From NCBI GenBank assembly GCA_021030915.1, contig JAGEMR010000015.1, positions 1 through 64,000 on the forward strand: 64,000 nt of DNA. Reading direction: 5' to 3'. Below, piece after piece: positions 57,801 through 64,000 of the stretch; within the stretch, counting starts at the first letter, position 1, and each line of letters starts with the position of its first letter. The position numbers were made by a program, and so were the translations under genes. The notes beneath the pieces were generated by a model. It was not told where the DNA came from and ran no database searches. It saw nothing but the letters and a program-made list of their open reading frames with translations. This DNA is from Astrothelium macrocarpum. Its lineage: Eukaryota > Ascomycota > Dothideomycetes > Trypetheliales > Trypetheliaceae.

Positions 57801-60698
57801 TCGTTCGCGTAGCTCGGTAGCAGCTTCCTGGGCTGCTTCACCGTCAATGACCTTGACTCTGCCAATAACATTGCCTTGCTTATCAAGAACATTGCCATCA
57901 GCATCAATCGTCTTGCCAGCACACGTTTTGGCATCGCCCTCTGCGAGTTCACCAATCGGATCACCATCGGCGTTTAGTACTTGACCCTTTTTATTAACCT
58001 TGAGACCTTCGAGGATTTGCACGGGAATCTGGCCAAAAGCCCCGCCAGTGACCTGTTCAGGAGAAAGCTCGCCAGCTTCAATGAGCTGATTCTTCAGCGC
58101 TTCTGCGGCATCATTGGCTGCATCGCCAGGAGTAATATCCATTTTTCCGATGACTTTGCCATTTTTGTCCAAGACATTACCATTTTCATCAACAACCTTG
58201 CCTGCGCATTGTGCCGGATCGCCTTGAACCAAGTGTCCAATCTCCTCGCCTTCGTCATCCAAAATCTTGCCTTTCTTGTTAACTTTGCGACCTTCGAGAA
58301 TCTTTATGGGTTCGAAAGGTAGGTATTTCGCGGCTTCAGCTAGTTTTTCTTGGGCTCCCTCGGCCAGGTTGACACGCCCGATAACGTTGCCTTCTTCATC
58401 GACAACCTCACCCTGATCATTAAGCTGTAGGCCTTTGACCTTTTCGATGTCTCCTTCAGCAAGATTTGCCAAGATATTGCCGTCGTCATCAACAATCTGG
58501 CCCTCTTCGTTTAATTCGCGACCCTCGAGGGCATCGAGACCGGGTAGTTCTGGATCGATTTCTGGAACACCGTCAAGAACGCCCTCCACACCATCGACGC
58601 CATCGACGCCATCAACACCATCAACTTGCGGGGCTTCAACATCTGGAGCAGCACCGGTCGCTTCGGCAATTTGTTTTTCGATTTGCTCAGCCGGTACACC
58701 AGCCTCTTCAAGCTTCTCTTTGGCACCTTCAAGATAATCTGGGTGAAGCTGTGCACGGCCAACGACATCGCCATCTTCGTCGAGAATTTCACCGTTTTCG
58801 TTAAAGGTGTAACCCTCCAGCTCCTCCGGATTACCCTCAGTAAGCAGACCGACCAGCTCTCCATCCGCATTGTAAATATTCCCGTCTGCGGTACACTGGA
58901 GTCCATTGAGAATGCTAAGATTGGTGAGACCTTTGAGCTCTTCGGGTATAGCATCTTGCGCGCCGTCAAGTTGTTCCTGGAGTTGTTGCTTCACTGATTC
59001 GAGATAGTCTGGATGAACTTGTGCACGTCCAACAACATCTCCATCTTCGTCCAAGATCTCGCCGTCCTCATTAAACGTCATGCCCGCCAGATCTTCTGCG
59101 TCGCCCTCGACGAGCTGACCGACAACATCGCCATCATCATTGAGAATGTTGCCATCTGCACCACATTGCAAACCATTGAGAATATCAAGACCTGGGAGTT
59201 GGCTTTGAAGATGTTCAGGCAACTCATCCTGAAGGCCTTCACGGGTTTCTTGTAATTTCTGTTTGGCATCTTCGAGGTACTCGGGGTGTAGCTTGGCTTT
59301 GCCAATCACGTTGCCTGCCTCATCCACAATCTCGCCCTTTTCGTTGAATTGCAAATCTTTCAAATCGGCGGGGTTCCCATCAGTGAGTTGGCCGATGACA
59401 TCGCCATCATCATTGTAAATGTTACCGTCAAGGCCTGGAGTTAGTCCTTGGAGCGCGTCAAGACCAGGAAGTTTATCAGCAAGGCCGTCCGGTAGAGCCC
59501 CATCAGTTAGACCTTTGGCCTGATCTGTGAGCTCTTGCGCCTTTTCGGGAGTAAGCTCCACGCGCCCAACCAGGTCACCATCTTCGTCAAGAATCTCACC
59601 ATCATCTCCAATAGCATAACCTGACAAGTCTTCGGCATCGCCTTCAACAAGCTTACCAATAGTATTGCCAGAAGCATCTTTGACATCACCGTCATCATTG
59701 ACTTCCAGGCCCTTCAGGATGGAAAGATCGGGTATCTGTTGGCCTGTTGCGTCTTCTGCTGCATCCTTGACACCGTTGACTGCCCCGCTGGCTTGACCAG
59801 CAGTATCGTCCAAAGTGTCCTTGGCGCTCTCGGCAACTCCACCAGCAGTTTCTTGGGCTCCTGCTGTGGTGTCGTCGGCAGTCTCCTGAGCTTGGCTGGC
59901 AGCCTCTCCAACAGCGCCAGTTGGGTCACGAGAAGCTCGCCCTGCCAAGCCTCCAGCTTTACCGGCAATGCCTTTTGCTTGTCCCAAGACCCCACCCGCA
60001 GTATCTTGGGCGTCGTTTGCAGATTCACCTGTCGTATCCTCGGTGTCGTCAGCAGTCTCGCCTGCCTTTTCGGTGGTATCGTCAGCAATATCTTCTACAT
60101 CTTCTCCAGCACCGCCAACTGTATCATCTGCTTCTTCCAATGGCTTTGGATCTGCCTCTTGCAGACCTTCTTGAGCTTGATCGCCCACTTCTTCAACTTT
60201 GCCAGTCAATCCTTCATCTTCCTCATCACCAGGAGCTTCACTCGAATCCTTCATTTCGACCGATCTCTCCTCCTCGCCTGCCTGTTCCTTGACATCTTCT
60301 GCAGTGTCCTGCGCTTGTTCGGCAGCGCCCTCTGCCTGACTGGTGACATCGCCAGCTTCAGATCCTTGTGGCAGTTGGGGAGCGTCAGTATCTCCAAGCT
60401 TCTTGGCACCAAGTTTAGGGGGTGCTCTACGGCCTGACGCGGGCGATGGGGACCCCTGCGTTGCTTGCTGCGCAAGCCCAGAAGGCGTGCCAGAAGTAGC
60501 TGGCTTCCTGCTGCCCAATTTTGGGGGTGTTTTAGGTGTACCTCCCGTTCTTCCAGCAGCTGGCGAAGGGGCCATGCTTGCAGAAGTACGCTCAGTTACG
60601 GGGGTTTTGATCAGTGATGACGAAAGGTGCACTGGTGAGGACCTGTTTGGTGTAGGGGGGAACGAGTAGTAAGTGTAAGATGACGAGTCCCTGGTCAT
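54869..60698 (-). CDS. LEA-like protein with 17 DUF3659 modules
   Basis: Exons 55521-60698 and 54869-55462 join at a 58-base phase-0 intron to give 1,923 residues. The N-terminal ~330 residues are disordered and LEA-like, rich in Ala, Asp, Glu, Gly and Thr with repeats such as AGETADDTEDTTGE and AQETADDT. Then come 17 tandem modules of 57-75 residues, each of the form LEGL-x-VN-x-x-G-x-x-x-D-x-DG-x-x-IG-x-LVEGD...G...D-x-x-G-x-x-D-x-x-G-x-VIGR (DUF3659). The linker after module 4 carries a GVDGVDGVDGV run. A glutamate-rich segment leads to a helical C-terminal domain (EYIDAADRTPREELDEE onward, DUF6987-like) and a Gly/Leu-rich end with lysine clusters. Fungal relatives are named LEA domain proteins; a role in stress protection or as a structural protein is assumed, not shown. 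An ATG 41 codons downstream (MAPSPAAG) is an alternative start. Confidence 0.9.
58580..58624. repeat. Short in-frame GVD tandem in the LEA-like gene
   Basis: A nine-base unit (about ATCGACGCC on the plus strand) repeats and encodes the GVDGVDGVDGVEGV run between modules 4 and 5. It keeps frame. Confidence 0.75.
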
Positions 60699-62636
60699 GT
60701 AACAACCGTCATCAGGACGAATGGCTGAGAGGGCAAAATGGAAAAAAGGGGAAACCTTTATGGATGCAGGGCTGGTAAAGCTAATAAATGGGGCCGCACA
60801 GGGGATTGATTGGGGTTCACATTGGTTTCATGGCATGACGTAGGCTGCGTGCTTACCTAGCTCGCGCCTCACTCGAAATCGCCACGCTGCCACGCTGCTG
60901 TGCCAAGTTTTGCTGCTTTCCAGCCCCGTCTGCGGGGTGGGACAGGCGCCCGAACGGCGCGATGGCTCAAAAGAGGCATGACTGGGAGCCGTCAAAGGCC
61001 CATCTCCGCTCCTGCAAACACGGTACGCGACGCTGGACAGAATTGCGTCACATGTTCAGAGGCATTACAGGCTGGTGCAGGCGCGGAAAAGCCAGAGCTC
61101 CTGTAGCACGGCACGCTTGGAGCGGGGGCTGGTGTGAGCTTGCTTGTGGCTGGGCGACCACCGGCTTCTCGACGGCTCGATCGTCGATGCTTCTCAGGAG
61201 GGTATGGCGGATTGGCGATCGCAGCTTCACCCGGCTCCATCGGTTCTGGTCGCAATCCGTAAGAATCTTAGCTATTTAGATGCACGTTACTGCTTTCGAT
61301 CGCCCTGGGTTAATCACGATCCAACTTGATCGATGAGCATGCCCTATGCCCGGAACCATGTCGTGGCGGCCGAGCTCATTTCTAAACCATTGAAAACTTC
61401 CCCTGATTGCTCCCATTGTGGAAGAGAGGCGGTGCAGCGGTGCATAGGTCGCTGGCTACCTTCCCATATGTGAATCACGGATTGAGTTGTTTAATTCCAG
61501 CAGCTGTGAATCTCCGAATGGAATCTGTAGCCGGCCGCCACAACAGTTGGAAATGAAGTCGGTTTGTGCCACCATCATCCTCTCCCCTCCAACAGCGCAT
61601 CTTCAACGTAGGTTCCTCAGCCTGATACAACCACTCACTGTGAGACGCTTCAGGCAAGCCACATGCCCGTTACTGAGAGCGACCAATCGGAACATCTTTG
61701 GCGTGCCGTGATTGGCATCACCATAGTAACCCTTGCCTGCATCGTATTTGTGCAAGCGTGCAGCGACTGATTGTCGCACGTGCATGATGGATTTTTGCCG
61801 GATCGTTTTCTTGCCGCCTCCAATGCAAATCCAATTTTCCCATGGGTAGAGAACTGCCATTCTTCAACACATGCCAATCATAAGCTTAGACCCCAAAACA
61901 TATTCTGAAGTGTCAATGTCACAGAAGACGCCTTAGCCTTAGCTCCACAACACCACAAGCACTGACCTCGTAATGGCACTGGGTTCTTCGTGGATGTCCC
62001 ATGGACAAAATCAAAATTAACTTTAATTTGACAGTCAGTGAAACTCATGTGCTTGCCTGATAAGCTCATCTTCACCATGACCAGAGCGAAACAAGTGCGG
62101 AGTGTGGAGTACTCCGCATTTACCATAAGATCTTGATCCATGCTCATCCATAGATGCAGGGGTCACTATCACCACTGCAAGCATGACCTGGAGTATTCTT
62201 TCATCCAGAGAGATACTCCAGTCCCTTACCTTTGAAAGTATCAGTTGCACAGGTTGGGTTCCGTGATCCTTGCAGCCAGCTTTAATAACGGTTTCATTAT
62301 CCTTTCTAGGATTTAAACGCCACGTGTAGTTTCTGAGACTTGTAATGAGCCTGAAAATTAATGCTGTAGTCGACAATCTCAATTTATAAGCACGAGACAT
62401 CCAGAGGCGACAATATATGAGCACTAGTGTGGAGATTCAATGATTTATTTAGTATAGCGGATGAAGCTTCACAGACACATACTTTGTGTTTATTTTGTTC
62501 AAGCATCAATCTCGAAGCAGAAAATTTCCCATTTTCTACACCTGCAAACATAGAATAATGAATCATAACTATAATACGCCCGTCCCAATGCAGGGTATCT
62601 CCAGTAACGTCTATATATGCAGTCACAATTATTTTG
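60699..62636. other. 1.9-kb upstream region, no gene found
   Basis: Lies between the LEA-like gene start and the Dus2 stop. Frames at 60900-61279 (plus) and 61878-62147 or 62035-62424 (minus) show no domain or conserved splicing. Likely the long promoter and 5' untranslated region of the LEA-like gene. Confidence 0.5.
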
Positions 62637-63979
62637 CTACACGCTTAGCACGGATGCTGAGATCTCGACCGACGCAGACGCCGCTTCGGGTGAGGCTTCA
62701 AATATTCTTTGCGTTGCGTCTGCTCTTTTTACAACATTGTTTCCTTCTTCTTTCTTTCTTTTGACCTCACCCATGGTATTTGCGCCTTCGTTGGCTCGTT
62801 TCTTTCTTTCGGCTCTAGACTCCTTGGGATGAATCTGTAGGGAATGGTCCACGTCCTTCGCTCTCTCAACCAAAGCCTCCATTCCCAAAACCTTGACTAG
62901 TTCTTCATAGCTCTTACTTTGCGCGACCAACCTGTAGGCACTCTGCTTTCCTGGAATCATCTGACTGAGAAGATATTTTGTATTTCCCCACTTGTTATGC
63001 ACCTCCAAAGCCATGCGGATATACTCATCTACCACATCCTTCCAGTTGAGCAAGCTTCCTTGCCCCTTTGTTTGAAAACAGCTAGGATTCTTCTCAGCTG
63101 CCGTTGCTATCATGGCGCCATCTGCCCCATATTCTTCCATCAACCTTTCCGCCTGTTCCCTATTCTCCACATCCCCATTCATAACACATCCCACACCAGC
63201 TTCCCTACACACATCTACAATCATCCTCAGCTGCTCCCGAATCGCCTTCTCTCTTGGTCGCATAGGCGTGGTCCGACAATGTACCGTCAGACCCGTAATC
63301 CCAGTCTGGACCAGCCTCTCCACAAGCGCTTTCGTTTCATCTGCCGTGTCAAGAAGGCGTATCTTTACCGATATACCAATCTCGTATTCCTGCCCAATTT
63401 CCTTCACCAATGCACGTAGAATGGAGCACAATCGATCTGGATCTTTGAGCAAAGCAGCCCCCATTCCGCCTTTCATTGAGAACGGCTTAGGACATCCAGA
63501 ATTAACGTCGATTCCAGCAACATCCTGTGCGACAAGCCTGGCAGCCGCAACAGCGGTCTCAGGATTTGAGGTTCCAAGCTGGAAAATCAGTCGAGAGGAT
63601 TCTCGTGAGGGGTGAAGACGGTAAATGAGAGATTCAGGACGTCGCTCTGGTGATGTTTGATCAACCTGCGACTGCGGCATTCCATGAGCTGTTGTGCGGG
63701 TGAAATCAATGGTAGAGAGGCGGGGATTCGGATGGCGACTGCATCCTATGAGCGAGCGATCAACAGTTTCAGGCCCTGCAAAGTGTCGGGCACGTCAGCA
63801 AAAGAAAAATGTGAGCTGATAGAAGGAAAGGGATGCGCACCCCATACAAGATCTGCGCCGTATTTGAGGGCAAGTAGACGGGAGGGGAGTTCGCCAGATC
63901 GAACCATCGGCGCCAAAACAACCTTTCCACGAAAATCAACGCCCTTCTTGGGTATTGGCAAACGAGGTTTGAGGTTCAT
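62637..63979 (-). CDS. dus2: tRNA-dihydrouridine synthase Dus2
   Basis: FMN enzyme that reduces uridine 20 in the D-loop of cytoplasmic tRNAs. Exons 63841-63979 and 62637-63775 give 425 residues. The N-terminal strand VVLAPMVRSGELPSRLLALKYGADLVWGPE (core APMVRSGELPSR) is the Dus FMN-barrel start. NSGCPKPFSMKGGMGAALL holds the catalytic Cys141, followed by VKIRL, the TVHCRT histidine motif, and VMNGDVENREQAERL and GADGAMIATAAEKNPS of the phosphate-binding end. The helical domain and a Lys/Arg-rich tail close the protein. Dus2, not Dus1/3/4, is suggested by the start and by the GELPSR and HCRTTPMRPREKA motifs. Confidence 0.93.
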
Positions 63980-64000
63980 TTTGACGCATGAACGTATTGG

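Noticed and set aside
55878..60669. Many long frames on the plus strand opposite the LEA-like gene
   Set aside because: They are antisense shadows of the repetitive coding sequence; their repeats mirror the DUF3659 modules.

Overview
This window is the left end of a chromosome from a filamentous ascomycete (Pezizomycotina). It opens with a telomere of CCCTAA units. Its genes are split by short introns (mostly about 45-125 bases) with GTRNGT-type donors and CTAAC/CTGAC-like branch sites. It carries families typical of this group: a HeLo-like/NACHT/ankyrin protein, a PTH11-type seven-helix protein, a sedolisin, a DUF3659/LEA-like protein and a Fot1/pogo transposon. I cannot fix the class or species from the sequence alone. 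All spliced models below were joined by hand from reading frame and splice signals; they are not transcript-supported.

Layout. 1-0.94 kb: telomere and an extremely A/T-rich subtelomere. 0.94-2.78 kb: a complete Fot1-like element with 63-base perfect terminal inverted repeats, a TA target duplication and a transposase broken by one stop codon. 3.6-9.4 kb: two uncharacterised genes, one with 13 exons. 9.4-14.4 kb: gene-poor, with remains of a bZIP regulator and a RING-like protein. 14.4-18.1 kb: a secreted sedolisin beside a PTH11-like membrane protein. 19.4-27.4 kb: an AlaX-type tRNA-editing protein, a deaminase-like protein with a long tail, and arginine-specific carbamoyl-phosphate synthase. 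29.4-38 kb: EMC6 (two small exons, easily missed), an uncharacterised helical protein, a vezatin/Inp2-like protein and an NmrA-like reductase. 38.4-46 kb: a NACHT-ankyrin protein, a small conserved fungal protein, a metallo-beta-lactamase-like protein and a small FAS1 protein. 46-50.4 kb: a 28-base minisatellite, a low-complexity zinc-knuckle-like gene and a ~100-base degenerate tandem repeat. 50.4-64 kb: a conserved acidic/basic protein, sorting nexin Snx4/Atg24, a 1,923-residue protein with 17 DUF3659 modules, and tRNA-dihydrouridine synthase Dus2.

The genes do not form one pathway. Conserved housekeeping genes (carbamoyl-phosphate synthase, EMC6, Snx4, Dus2, AlaX) alternate with fast-evolving, lineage-specific ones. 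The lineage-specific genes and decayed remnants concentrate in the first 18 kb next to the telomere and again at 38-50 kb. No biosynthetic gene cluster, tRNA, rRNA or CRISPR array was seen.
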